A stretch of DNA of 64,000 nucleotides from Rhodovulum sp. (GTDB lineage Bacteria; Pseudomonadota; Alphaproteobacteria; Rhodobacterales; Rhodobacteraceae), in the NCBI GenBank assembly GCA_002706605.1, contig PALT01000024.1, positions 1 to 64,000 of the forward strand, written 5' to 3'. The position numbers were made by a program, and so were the translations under genes. The notes under the pieces were generated by a model. It did no database searches. It was not told the DNA's origin and saw only the letters and a program-made list of their open reading frames with translations. Positions 8,106-17,166 of the stretch are shown in pieces. The number at the start of each line of letters is the position of its first letter. The stretch's first letter is position 1.

Positions 8106-8860
8106 TACTTCAACCGCACCGCCGCATAGCCCAGCTCAATCGGGTCGGTCTGCCCCGAGGCCCGCAAATCCGCCGGACGCACCAGCGGCCCGTTGATCCG
8201 GTTTTCCAGATCGGGGTCACGGCGTTGCACCCATGCGGGCACGCGGAAATGGTTGCCCTGATGATAGATGGTCGAGCGCACGTTCGGGATATCCTCGATA
8301 TAGCCCGCCTGCGCGCTGTCGATGTGATCGCCGAGGCCATAATAGACGTCGATCAGGTCGGTGTTTTGCCAGTTCTGCTCCATGAACGGGCGCAGCGACA
8401 GGTGCGGATAGCCCTGCGCGACAAGGTTGTTCACGTGATCGGTCAACGGCAGGAACCCCTGCTGTGTCGCGCGCTCGGTCCGAAGCATCGCGCCCAAATC
8501 CGTCACCGGCCCGATCAGATGGATATCCGTCACGCCCAGCTCCAACCCCCAGAGCACCGTCGGGTGCGACCCGACCGAGCCTGACACGAAGGACACGCGC
8601 TGCGGCGCCAGTTTGTCGATCATATAGCGCAGGAATTCGACGTTCTCTTCGGGGGTGTCCGTGACGCCCTTGATCCCGTCCATGTACTGGGTGCTGGTGT
8701 GGTCGCGCAGGAACAGCTTGGTCTGGCGGAACCGCTGGGAAAACTCGGCAAAGTGGAACTGCTGATGCTCGGGACGGCCAAAGCCAGAGATGAACACCAC
8801 CAGATGATCGGGATTGCCCTGCTCAATCGCGGCGCCCCAGCCAATCATTTCAACACTCAT
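8105..8860 (-). CDS. Putative alpha/beta-hydrolase-fold protein
   Basis: This 251-residue protein starts at ATG 8860 (MSVEMIGWG) behind a G-rich ribosome-binding site; the frame could extend upstream to 8989 but without good initiation signals. An early strand, HLVVFISGFG, followed by a nucleophile-elbow-like FVSGSVGSHPTVLWGLELG (Ser in GSVGS) suggests an alpha/beta-hydrolase fold with an atypical elbow. A possible late His lies in YHQGNHFRVP. There is no signal peptide. It overlaps the sulfotransferase gene at 7170-8105 and is divergent from the SDR at 9198. I do not recognise a named family. It may be a thioesterase-like partner of the sulfotransferases, but that rests only on context. Confidence 0.65.
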   Translation of the reverse strand: MSVEMIGWGAAIEQGNPDHLVVFISGFGRPEHQQFHFAEFSQRFRQTKLFLRDHTSTQYMDGIKGVTDTPEENVEFLRYMIDKLAPQRVSFVSGSVGSHPTVLWGLELGVTDIHLIGPVTDLGAMLRTERATQQGFLPLTDHVNNLVAQGYPHLSLRPFMEQNWQNTDLIDVYYGLGDHIDSAQAGYIEDIPNVRSTIYHQGNHFRVPAWVQRRDPDLENRINGPLVRPADLRASGQTDPIELGYAAVRLK

Positions 8861-9197
8861 GCTACCCCCAAACCCATCGCCGTGGCGCGCGGTGGCGCCG
8901 AGAAAATACCATTGCGCCACACCCGAACGGGGCGGCCAGTTGCCCCTAGGCAACCACAGGCATGGGGTCTCTGCAAGCCTTTGCCTCACAGCCCCGTGAT
9001 ATGGGCGACAGTTGTGCCCGACGCGACACTGGATTGTTCACGGCGCGGCAAAACTGTGATGTATCCCAATGTTTTATGGGCCGAAGGTGCGGAAATCGGG
9101 GGCAAAGACTGGACGCATCAAACCCCTGCCCTTTAGAACGGAAAGAGGCGTGACCCGGAGCGATTCTGATCCGGGGGTAAAAGGGGATTGGTTCGGG
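8861..9197. other. Divergent intergenic region (337 bases)
   Basis: This gap lies between the minus-strand alpha/beta-fold gene and the plus-strand SDR. It must contain outward promoters, but I see no strong hexamers, operator palindrome or extra gene. The longer alternative starts of both flanking genes fall here and lack ribosome-binding sites. Confidence 0.4.
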
Positions 9198-9989
9198 ATG
9201 ACACCATTTTTGAACGGGGCCGTGGCCCTGATTACGGGGGCAAGCGACGGTCTGGGCGCGGCGACGGCGCGGCTGTTTGGCAAGGCGGGCGCGCGACTGG
9301 TCGTGACCGCACGCCGTCAGGACCGGTTGGACACATTGGCGCGCGTTCTGGCCAACGACGGGGTTGAGGCCCTGCCGGTCGCCGCCGACCTGTCCAGCGA
9401 CGCGGATGTCGCCGCCCTGACCAAGGCCGCGATTGACCGGTTCGGGCGCATTGATTTCGTCCTGAACATCGGCGGATCGGCGGGCGCCATCGGCACCAAC
9501 CTGTGGGAGGTCACGCCGGAACAATGGTCCGACATCCTCGCCGCGAACTCGACCGGTCCGTTTTACCTGATCCGGCATATCCTGCCCCATATGATGCAGG
9601 CGCAAACCGGGCGGATGTTGTTCCTGTCCTCGTCCGCGACCGTGCGTCCCGTGGCCAAAACGGGGGCATATGCCGCCAGCAAGGCCGCCGTGAACGGGAT
9701 GGTGCATACGTTGGCCTTGGAAATGGGGGGCCTGCCGATTGCGTTCAACGCGTTCAACCCCGGCCCCATCGACACGGCCACCTATCAGACCGTGACGACC
9801 TCCCTGAACCAGCCGCAACAGATGCGCGACATGCACCAGTCCCCCGAGGAGGCGGCGGTCCTGCCGCTCTGGCTGTGCTCGCCCCAGACCTATGGCGTCA
9901 GCGGTGAGTTTATCCATTGGCGCGACCAAGACGTCTATCCCGCCGTGCGTCAATTCGGCGCGGAAATCGGCGTCAAGATGCGCCTCTAA
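9198..9989 (+). CDS. Short-chain dehydrogenase/reductase
   Basis: This is a classical SDR of 263 residues. The cofactor motif TGASDGLGAA is near the N-terminus, the NxGG strand reads NIGGSAGA, and the catalytic Ser and YxxxK occur in SSSATVRP and YAASKAAV. The start at 9198 (MTPFLNGAVALITG) is chosen because the SDR fold begins there; the longer frame from 9069 adds a tail of unrelated composition. It is the only plus-strand gene inside an otherwise minus-strand biosynthetic run and has its own terminator. It probably uses NADP(H) or NAD(H) on a hydroxy/keto substrate. A role as a stand-alone ketoreductase or tailoring enzyme of the cluster is inference. Confidence 0.88.
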   Translation: MTPFLNGAVALITGASDGLGAATARLFGKAGARLVVTARRQDRLDTLARVLANDGVEALPVAADLSSDADVAALTKAAIDRFGRIDFVLNIGGSAGAIGTNLWEVTPEQWSDILAANSTGPFYLIRHILPHMMQAQTGRMLFLSSSATVRPVAKTGAYAASKAAVNGMVHTLALEMGGLPIAFNAFNPGPIDTATYQTVTTSLNQPQQMRDMHQSPEEAAVLPLWLCSPQTYGVSGEFIHWRDQDVYPAVRQFGAEIGVKMRL

Positions 9990-10011
9990 CCCATTCAACC
10001 ACCAAAACAAA

Positions 10012-10045
10012 ACGCGCCCCGACGCATCATCGGGGCGCGTTTTTT
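10012..10045. terminator. Rho-independent terminator
   Basis: A perfect 11-bp stem pairs ACGCGCCCCGA (10012-10022) with TCGGGGCGCGT (10030-10040) around a 7-base loop. A T tract follows to 10045 and an A tract precedes it. It lies between convergent genes ending at 9989 and 10067. Confidence 0.9.
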
Positions 10046-10066
10046 AATGTCCAGATCGGGCGGGGA

Positions 10067-11947
10067 TCAGGCCGGTTCGGCCTCTTGTCCGCCGGTGATT
10101 TTGGTGCCGGTAGTCTGTTCGATCACGCCCTCGACATAGCGCCACAGTTTCAGGGCCAACGGACGGTCATAGGTTGCCTCGGACGATTGGGCGCGGTCGT
10201 TCTTGTCGAAATAATACCCCGACGCGCCCGCGAAGTCCGGTGCCATGGCGAGGTTGACCAGATAGCCCGCGCTTTCCAGCGGCGAGATCATGTTCATCCG
10301 CATCCGGTCGCGCATCGCATTGCGCCGCTGCAATTGCTGCGGGCCAAGGTTCGACGTGTCCTGATCATCCTCAAACCGCCAGATTTCGGTGCGCACCGCG
10401 CCCGGCGAGACGACGTTGATGGTGACGTTGCTGCCCTGCATCAATTCGGCGAACAGGTAGGTCACCATGATCAATCCCGACTTGGCCTTGCCATAGACGG
10501 GGATTGCGCGATAGCTCAGCTCGGACTGCATATCCGCAAGGTCGAGGGCCGAGTTCTGGTGCGCCTCGGACGAGACGTTGATCACCCGCGCCTCCCCCTC
10601 GGCCGCGCGCAGCGGATCGGCCAACAGATGCGTCAGATAGAACGGCGAAATCAGGTTCAGGGCCAGCGTACGCTCAATCCCCTCAGACGTCACCTCACGC
10701 TCATTGAACACGGCACCGGCGTTGTTCAGCAGGATGTCGATCTGCGGGAATTCCTTGCACAGATCGGCGGCCAGATCGCGCACGGCAGAGAGTTCCGACA
10801 GGTCGGCCTGTTTAAAGACGCCCGGTGTGGTCTGGCTGTGCGAAGCCAGCTCTTCCATCAGGGCCTTGCCTGCCTCGGCGCTACGCGCGACGGCGACGAC
10901 CTTGGCCCCCAGTTTCGACAACAGCACGGCGGCAGACCGGCCAATACCGGCGGTCGCACCGGTGACGACGGCGACCTTACCGGCCAGCGGCTTTGCCCCC
11001 GTTTCAATCGCCAACAATGCGGCAGGCATCTGGAACTTGCGCGCATCGACCTTGCCCTCGGCGCGGCCCTTGTCCACGGCGGCCTGTGCCAACGTGGACA
11101 ACAGGCCCCACACGGGGCGTTTCGCGCGGAAATGCAACAGCGTCTGCGCCTTGCCCAACGACAGAACCGGCGGCGCGGGGGGCGACGGCGGGCGGACCTG
11201 AATTTCCTGTTGTTCGCAATCGGACAGGACCAGACGCAAACGGCGGAATTCCTGAAGCGCGACATCAATAGTCACCGCCTGTTCGGAGGCGACGTTGAAC
11301 GCGTGCCCCGCCGCACCGGGCGTGCGCAGGGCCATCATCACCGCATCGCCCAGATCAGAGGCCGCAATCGGGTGCAGACGGTCGCCATCCCATGTGGCCC
11401 CGCCCCCCTGCATCACCGACCATGCGCGGTCGATCAGATGGGTCTGATCACGGTCAATCACCATCAACGGGCGCAACACGACGCATTCGACCTGATCGGC
11501 CACATCGCGCAGCGCGCTTTCCAGAGACAGGGCCGCCTGACGCACGGCCACATTGCCGCCCTCATCCCCGCCCAGCGGCGTGGTTTCGGTCACCATCCCG
11601 CGCGCAAGCGCCTCAGGCGCGTAGACATGTGCCGAACTGACCAGAACGATCCGCGCGACACCGGCCTTGACGGCGGCGGTGATCAAACCGGTGGTACGTT
11701 TGACTTGAACGTCGAAATCCGCGTCGCCCTGCACCGGTTCGCACAGCAACAGCGCGTCGATCCCGTCCAGCGCCTTACCAAAGGCACCGGCCCGTTTCGG
11801 CCAGACCTTTCCCGTCACGCCACGGGGCAGCGCGGTCGCCTCGGCGTCCGATCCCACAATCCCCAAGACGTCCCAACGCAGATCCAGCAATTGCTCGATC
11901 ACCCGCTGGCCGACATGTCCTGCAGCGCCACTGACAACAGCTCGCAT
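10067..11947 (-). CDS. Epimerase-like / SDR fusion protein
   Basis: This 626-residue protein carries two Rossmann domains. Residues about 1-290 form an NAD-dependent epimerase/dehydratase-like (extended SDR) domain with SGAAGHVGQRV and VSSAHVYAP, but the YxxxK pair expected next is missing (region NVAVRQAALSLES). Residues about 318-560 form a retinol-dehydrogenase-like SDR with TGATAGIGRS, LLNNAGAV, NVSSEAHQN and an intact YGKAK (Tyr near 485). The N-terminal half may therefore be a binding or structural domain while the C-terminal half is a reductase. It starts 60 bases after the epimerase-like gene at 12008-12967 and probably shares its transcript. It may reduce or oxidise a cluster intermediate; the substrate is unknown. 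Confidence 0.85.
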   Translation of the reverse strand: MRAVVSGAAGHVGQRVIEQLLDLRWDVLGIVGSDAEATALPRGVTGKVWPKRAGAFGKALDGIDALLLCEPVQGDADFDVQVKRTTGLITAAVKAGVARIVLVSSAHVYAPEALARGMVTETTPLGGDEGGNVAVRQAALSLESALRDVADQVECVVLRPLMVIDRDQTHLIDRAWSVMQGGGATWDGDRLHPIAASDLGDAVMMALRTPGAAGHAFNVASEQAVTIDVALQEFRRLRLVLSDCEQQEIQVRPPSPPAPPVLSLGKAQTLLHFRAKRPVWGLLSTLAQAAVDKGRAEGKVDARKFQMPAALLAIETGAKPLAGKVAVVTGATAGIGRSAAVLLSKLGAKVVAVARSAEAGKALMEELASHSQTTPGVFKQADLSELSAVRDLAADLCKEFPQIDILLNNAGAVFNEREVTSEGIERTLALNLISPFYLTHLLADPLRAAEGEARVINVSSEAHQNSALDLADMQSELSYRAIPVYGKAKSGLIMVTYLFAELMQGSNVTINVVSPGAVRTEIWRFEDDQDTSNLGPQQLQRRNAMRDRMRMNMISPLESAGYLVNLAMAPDFAGASGYYFDKNDRAQSSEATYDRPLALKLWRYVEGVIEQTTGTKITGGQEAEPA

Positions 11948-12007
11948 GACAGTTCCTTCCGTAAACGCGTGCGCCCGTGTTCGGGTTCACGCGGTGTTAG
12001 TGTTACC

Positions 12008-12967
12008 CTAGTCCAGCATATAGGCGGGGATGTTCACCGCCGCCGAGGAGTAGAATTCAAGACGGCCCAAGACCTCGGCGATGCACTGTTTGACGCCCAC
12101 CTTGGGACGCCACCCCAACGCGCGCAGCTTGCGCGGCTCAAACTTGGGGATGCCGATGTTGTTCTGGGCAGCGATCTCTGCATAGGGATTGTCGGTCTTG
12201 CCGACGTTCATGATATCCCAAATCAGCTTTTGCACATCGTAGATCGTGATCGGTTCCTCGCCCGCGACAAGGAAACATTCGTTGCGCGCGCGCTCATCCT
12301 CACCGACCAGCATCGCCGCATGGCCGATGTCACTGCCGTGGGTCCATTGCATCATGTCCCACATGCGGCGCTGCATATCGAGGTTCTGCTGGTTTTGCAG
12401 GATGCTGATCACCATGTTCTCGATGAACTGGCTTTTACGGCCTGCAACCACCGTGGGACGCAGGATCGCGTATTCGATCTGATCCTTGGCGGCGGCCTCG
12501 AACACGATGTCCTCGGCGGCAATCAGGCTCTCGCCAAGGGCGGCCTGTTGCGGGTTGCCGTGGGCCATGCGCGGCGCATCGTCCAGAACCGGCCACAGGG
12601 CCGAGGACCGGTGCGGCGTATAGACGTTGTTCGAGCTGGCCATCACCAACCGTTTCACACGCCCCGCACAGGCGTTCACCAGATTGCGGGTGCCCTCAAC
12701 GTTGATGGCGTCCATGGTTTCGGGCTTCATCGCGGGGGGCGGGCTGACCACAGCGGTGTGATAGACGATATCCACGCCCTCGACCGCCTCGGCCAAGGCG
12801 ATTTTGTCCGACAATTGCCCCGGCACCATTTCGATCCGGTCACGGAAATTGATCCGGTGCATAGAGTCGGGCAAGGCAAACACACGCACATCGTGGTCTG
12901 TGGTCATCAACACCTCAAGGACGTATTGACCGATCGCACCCGAGGGGCCTGTGACAAGTACTTTCAC
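12008..12967 (-). CDS. NAD-dependent epimerase/dehydratase-family protein lacking YxxxK
   Basis: This 319-residue extended-SDR protein has a GTG start behind CGGAGA. The nucleotide-binding motif TGPSGAIGQY is at the N-terminus, and strands such as VDIVYHTAVVSP and LVMASSNNVYTPH follow the family pattern. At the catalytic position where YxxxK is expected the sequence reads NPQQAALGESLIAAED, so both Tyr and Lys appear to be replaced. It may be a redox-silent binding protein, like NmrA-type relatives, or may use another mechanism. It lies 64 bases after the TPR gene and 60 bases before the epimerase-like/SDR fusion. No family name beyond the fold can be given. Confidence 0.82.
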   Translation of the reverse strand: MKVLVTGPSGAIGQYVLEVLMTTDHDVRVFALPDSMHRINFRDRIEMVPGQLSDKIALAEAVEGVDIVYHTAVVSPPPAMKPETMDAINVEGTRNLVNACAGRVKRLVMASSNNVYTPHRSSALWPVLDDAPRMAHGNPQQAALGESLIAAEDIVFEAAAKDQIEYAILRPTVVAGRKSQFIENMVISILQNQQNLDMQRRMWDMMQWTHGSDIGHAAMLVGEDERARNECFLVAGEEPITIYDVQKLIWDIMNVGKTDNPYAEIAAQNNIGIPKFEPRKLRALGWRPKVGVKQCIAEVLGRLEFYSSAAVNIPAYMLD

Positions 12968-13031
12968 GCAAATTCTCCGATAGTTCCGGCCCGCGGGGAT
13001 GCGCGGACCGGACAGATCAATCGTTCAGGGC

Positions 13032-14459
13032 TTAGTTGTCGCCGCGACGACGGGCCATCATGGCACGCATGAAACCGGCACGCGGGTTCTGGTCACCATC
13101 ACCGCCACCTTGCATCATCGGGCCACCTTGGCCGCCCATGTTGCCACGGTTCTGGGCCATGCGCTGACGCAGACGTTCACGCATGTTGCCGTTGCCGGGA
13201 CCGCCTTCGCCGCCACCGCGCTGTTGGCGACGTTCGCGCAGACGTTCGCGCATCCCGCCCGAGCCACGGTTTTCGCGGCGGCTCTCACGGCGGTCCTTGA
13301 ACGAGTCCTTGTAGAGCTGAACCAGAGCTTCGCCCTCGGGGTTCTGCGCGGCCTTGGCGGCGTCGATCTCTTTGAGGATATCCTCGCCGTTATCGTTGCG
13401 CTGAATCGCGGCGCGATAGCTCTCTTCAGCGGCCTTATAGTTGCCTTCCATCGCGTAGGCATCGCCATACAGGCGCTGAACCATCGGGTTCGGGCGACCG
13501 TTGCGGCGCATCTTGCCAAGGATTTCACGCGCTTCTTTCAGCTTTTTCTGCGGGATCAGCGACTGAACCAAAGCGATCTGGGCCATGGCGTTCGGACGGT
13601 CGCCACGGTTCTGGCGCATCGCGGCCATCGGGCCGTTGCCACCACCGGGACCACCACGACGGTTGGCCATGGGGCCTGCGCCACCTTCGGGACGGCTGCG
13701 CTTGGCGGTCAGGGCACGGCGGAACAGGCTCTCTGCACCGGTGTAATCCTCTTTGGCCAGCTTGGCGCGGCCGCTGGTCATCAGCAGGCGCAAGTCGTTC
13801 GGGGCCGCTTTCAGCGCGCCGTCCAGAACCTTGGTCGCCTCTTCGGTTTCGCCCAGTTGCGTGCAGATATTGGCCAGCATCACCGTCGCGCGCTGATCGC
13901 CCGGTTTGATCGCCAGAACCTGCTCCAGCTGCTCCTTGGCCTCTTCGCGGCGACCTTCGCGGGCATAGATCGTGGCCAGCTGGCTGCGGACGCGGTCCGA
14001 TTGCGGGTCAACGCCCAGAGCACGCTCCAGAACCTCGATCGCCTCATCGGGTTTGTTCTGACGTTGGTGCAGGCGGGCCAGACCGGTCAGGGCCTGCATC
14101 GAGGTCGGGTTCGCCTCAAGCGCCTTGTGATAGTTCGTTTCGGCGTATTCGGGGTTGTCGCCTTGCAGACCGGCGCGCGCCGCCAACAAGGGCGCCGTGC
14201 CATTTTCGGGGTCAACCGCCATGGCCTGTTCAAAATACGACGTCGCCTCTTCCAGACGGTTGTCGCGCATCAGCGACATGCCATAGGCCATGATGGCGCG
14301 GCTGTTTTGCGGGTCTTGATCGATCAGCATCTGCAGCTCGCCGCGGGCCTCGTCGGTGCGACCCTCGTTCATCAAGCTGCGGATATAGTTCATGGCCTGC
14401 TGGCCATCTTCGCCGCCGACCTGTTCAACATTGGGGATCCATTCGTCCGAATGTGCCAT
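13032..14459 (-). CDS. TPR protein with Gly/Met/Arg-rich C-terminal tail
   Basis: This 475-residue protein, with a good ribosome-binding site (GGGAGA), is mostly tetratricopeptide repeats from about residue 20 to 350, in helices such as AIMAYGMSLMRDNRLEEATS and ALTGLARLHQRQNKPDEAIE. A Gly/Arg/Asn-rich stretch (about 260-285) interrupts the repeats. The tail (about 390-475) is rich in Gly, Arg, Met and Gln (MRERLRQRMAQNRGNMGG) and ends in GFMRAMMARRRGDN. FMRAMM and MxQNR-GGQGG also occur in the Gly-rich protein at 1-614. TPR proteins are scaffolds, so this could organise the biosynthetic enzymes or bind the Gly-rich protein. No signal peptide is visible. Confidence 0.82.
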   Translation of the reverse strand: MAHSDEWIPNVEQVGGEDGQQAMNYIRSLMNEGRTDEARGELQMLIDQDPQNSRAIMAYGMSLMRDNRLEEATSYFEQAMAVDPENGTAPLLAARAGLQGDNPEYAETNYHKALEANPTSMQALTGLARLHQRQNKPDEAIEVLERALGVDPQSDRVRSQLATIYAREGRREEAKEQLEQVLAIKPGDQRATVMLANICTQLGETEEATKVLDGALKAAPNDLRLLMTSGRAKLAKEDYTGAESLFRRALTAKRSRPEGGAGPMANRRGGPGGGNGPMAAMRQNRGDRPNAMAQIALVQSLIPQKKLKEAREILGKMRRNGRPNPMVQRLYGDAYAMEGNYKAAEESYRAAIQRNDNGEDILKEIDAAKAAQNPEGEALVQLYKDSFKDRRESRRENRGSGGMRERLRERRQQRGGGEGGPGNGNMRERLRQRMAQNRGNMGGQGGPMMQGGGDGDQNPRAGFMRAMMARRRGDN

Positions 14460-14516
14460 CTCTATCTCCCTCGTAAACTCCGCTCATCCCAGCGGGTAAA
14501 AAGTTACGTTTTACAA

Positions 14517-17084
14517 TTAACCAACCGATGCAACCGAATTATCCTGCTCGGCACTGTCGTCATTTACCACATCTGGTTGAGATTTTTGCGCAAAATCTGC
14601 GCGGTAGACATCCGCACCAAAGGTCGTCGCCCCCGCCGTTTGCGGCGCGATTGGCAGTTTGCCTTCGGATTGGGCCTGTTCGATAATCTGGCGTAGACCT
14701 TCGGCAAAGGGAACGGACGGGTAGAAGCCCATCTTGTTCTTGCCCTTGCTGACATCATACTGCTGAACATAGCGACGCCAGACGCGGGTGCGTTCGGGTT
14801 CCATGTCGTCGGGCGAGGCCTTGCCGATGTTGATACGGGTCATGCGGCCCATGTCGCGATAGGTGATCACGTCGGGGCCTGCGACGTTGAACGTCTCGTT
14901 GCGGGCCCCCTCGTGGAAACAGGCGCGCATGATCGCCTCGACGGTGTCGTCGATATGGACGAACTGGCGCGGCTGCACCCCGCCCTCGCCTTTGCCGAAA
15001 TCGGGTTCGGGCGCGTTGGTGCGCACCATCGGATCGACCATCGGATCGCCGATCCCGTAAACCAGCGCGAACCGCAGGATCGCGTGATCATAGCCGTCCT
15101 TTTTGCCATAATGGCGCACAAGGTTCTCGCCGCCGATCTTGGTCATCCCGTAATCGGCCAGATCGTGACCGCCGTCCACACGCAGGGCGTGACTCTCGTG
15201 GATGGGCCATTCCTTTTCGGTGAACTGGTTCTGATAGGCCGCGACCGAGCTACAGAAGACAAACCGCTTCAGCGCCTTTTGTCCCGAGCACGCGCGGATC
15301 AGGGCATGCGTCCCCTCGACATTGGTTTCGCGCAGTTCCTCAAGCGTACAGGCCCCCGCCAGACGCGCGGCCATGTGCAGAACGATCCCTGCCCCATCGA
15401 CCAGCTGTTCCAGCTTGTCCACATCCTCAAGTGTGCCCTCGATCACCTCAAGGTTCTCGTGCGGCGGAATATCCCCCGTCGTTCCGGGCAGGGTCAGCAG
15501 ACGCAAGGAATAGCCCGCCTTCAACAACTCGGGCACCAGATGGCGACCGATGTAACCGGTGGCACCGGTGGCCGCGATATCGACCTTTTTGTTGGGGTCT
15601 TTTTCCGGCGCGGGCGGCACATAGGGCACGTGCGAGGGATCGCCAAGGAACACCTCGGTCCCGCCGTCGGGGTTCTCGACATATTCCCAGCGCGAGGCGA
15701 ATTTCGCGGGCGACTTGCCACCAAACACGTTGGCGGTGCCCACGGCCAGACCCTTGGGCGTCGAAACCATCGTGCGACCGCCATAGTTATAGGGGTTGTT
15801 CATACCGTTGATCGTGACGGGCATCCAGTTGACGCCGTCCTTGGTGCGCCACATCTCGAACCCGCCGCCGACTTCGGCCAGATGCTCATAGCTGAGACCG
15901 TTCAGCAGTTTCTTGGCGGTGGGCGACGGACGGTGGGCGTATTGCAGGAACACCGACCAGTCGAAGGTCGTGGTGTAGAGCCACCCGTCATGCACGCACA
16001 TGCGCCATGTATAGCCGGAAAAGATGTTATCGAACCCCGGCCCGATCCCCGACAGCGGGTATTTCATCCCATCGGGGGTTTCACGCGGGTTGCCGATCAA
16101 CAGGTCCCAGCTGCCATCGGGCCAGATGCGGATCACCTCACCCGCTGCCGGACCGACCAGATTGGTGCGATCATAGCCGCCGTTCTGGATCGAACTACCG
16201 ACGTATAGGGCACCGTTGAATTCCACCATGCCCATGGCGATCTCGGACAGCGGCCCGCGATAGGCCCCCTTGTCGATCACCTTGCGCCATTGCAGCGGGC
16301 CGTCGCCACAGGGCGGCGTGGTCCAGATCTGATAGCCTTCATAGTTGTTGAACGTGCCGGCATAGAGCTGCCCGTTCGCAACCGTCATCATAAAGATGCC
16401 GTTGTTCGTCGGATCGCCAAAGCCGAGGTCACAGGCGACCTCCCAATTGCCGGGCTTGGGATCGTTCGAGCGCATCAAAACGCCCGTCCGGTTCGAGTTG
16501 AACTGAATCCCCTCACCCGCAGGCGGCGCATAGAGATAGCCGTCGAACGCCACCAATTCACGGAAGGTCGAGATGTTGTCGTTGCCAATGCCCGGCTCAC
16601 ATGCCGGTTCGAAATTCAACCCGTCCTCGGACCGCAACACATGCGCCGCACAGCCGCGCAACACCGTCGACATGGTCGAGGCATAGAGCATCGGTTTCTC
16701 GTCCGATTTGCCCTGAAACACGGTCATGCCCCGATAGCCCAGATCGCGCGGGGCCGGTTCGCCGTGTTTGCCCGGGATCATGGGCGAGCGGTAGGCCATT
16801 TCCCATTCATCCGTTTCCGGCGTCCAGCGCCAGATCTGCCCCTGCATGTCCAGATCCTGCACCTTGGGCGGCACATCCACGGGCCACGGATCCAGTGCGG
16901 GCGGATCAATCGGCGGGAAAAGTTTCAGCAGTTTGAAAGAGTTACGGGTCATCCCGCAATAGAGACGCCCCTCGTACCAGCCCATGCCATGGACATACGC
17001 GTTCGCCGGATCGCCGATACCGTTTTTTGCCAACTGCCGGAAATTTCCGGCGGTCATTGCCGGTCCCGCTGTCTTGTCTGTCAC
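14517..17084 (-). CDS. Beta-propeller-like domain fused to NAD-dependent epimerase/dehydratase
   Basis: This 855-residue protein has a GTG start behind GGTGGAGAG. Residues about 1-490 are made of repeated strand motifs such as GMGWYEGRLYCGM, LVAFDGYLYAPP, TVANGQLYAGTF and VEFNGALYVGSS, the pattern of a beta-propeller. Residues about 500-820 form an extended SDR with TGATGYIGRHL, FCSSVAAY, an intact YGMTK (Tyr near 644) and the late NETFNVAGPD strand. The second half should therefore be an active NAD-dependent sugar-nucleotide or hydroxy-acid epimerase, dehydratase or reductase. The propeller may bind a carbohydrate, a lipid or a partner protein. I know of no standard family with this fusion. 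It lies in the same minus-strand run, 82 bases after the alpha/beta hydrolase and 57 bases before the TPR gene. Confidence 0.8.
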   Translation of the reverse strand: MTDKTAGPAMTAGNFRQLAKNGIGDPANAYVHGMGWYEGRLYCGMTRNSFKLLKLFPPIDPPALDPWPVDVPPKVQDLDMQGQIWRWTPETDEWEMAYRSPMIPGKHGEPAPRDLGYRGMTVFQGKSDEKPMLYASTMSTVLRGCAAHVLRSEDGLNFEPACEPGIGNDNISTFRELVAFDGYLYAPPAGEGIQFNSNRTGVLMRSNDPKPGNWEVACDLGFGDPTNNGIFMMTVANGQLYAGTFNNYEGYQIWTTPPCGDGPLQWRKVIDKGAYRGPLSEIAMGMVEFNGALYVGSSIQNGGYDRTNLVGPAAGEVIRIWPDGSWDLLIGNPRETPDGMKYPLSGIGPGFDNIFSGYTWRMCVHDGWLYTTTFDWSVFLQYAHRPSPTAKKLLNGLSYEHLAEVGGGFEMWRTKDGVNWMPVTINGMNNPYNYGGRTMVSTPKGLAVGTANVFGGKSPAKFASRWEYVENPDGGTEVFLGDPSHVPYVPPAPEKDPNKKVDIAATGATGYIGRHLVPELLKAGYSLRLLTLPGTTGDIPPHENLEVIEGTLEDVDKLEQLVDGAGIVLHMAARLAGACTLEELRETNVEGTHALIRACSGQKALKRFVFCSSVAAYQNQFTEKEWPIHESHALRVDGGHDLADYGMTKIGGENLVRHYGKKDGYDHAILRFALVYGIGDPMVDPMVRTNAPEPDFGKGEGGVQPRQFVHIDDTVEAIMRACFHEGARNETFNVAGPDVITYRDMGRMTRINIGKASPDDMEPERTRVWRRYVQQYDVSKGKNKMGFYPSVPFAEGLRQIIEQAQSEGKLPIAPQTAGATTFGADVYRADFAQKSQPDVVNDDSAEQDNSVASVG

Positions 17085-17166
17085 GCTCTGCTCTCCACCT
17101 CTTGCCTGCGATATGGCGGGGTTTTGGCCCCGCGCTCAGGCATCATCTCAAACTCTACCACGCCCC

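Noticed and set aside
9917-13072. 1051-codon plus-strand frame
   Set aside because: It is antisense to two Rossmann-fold genes with good motifs and ribosome-binding sites.
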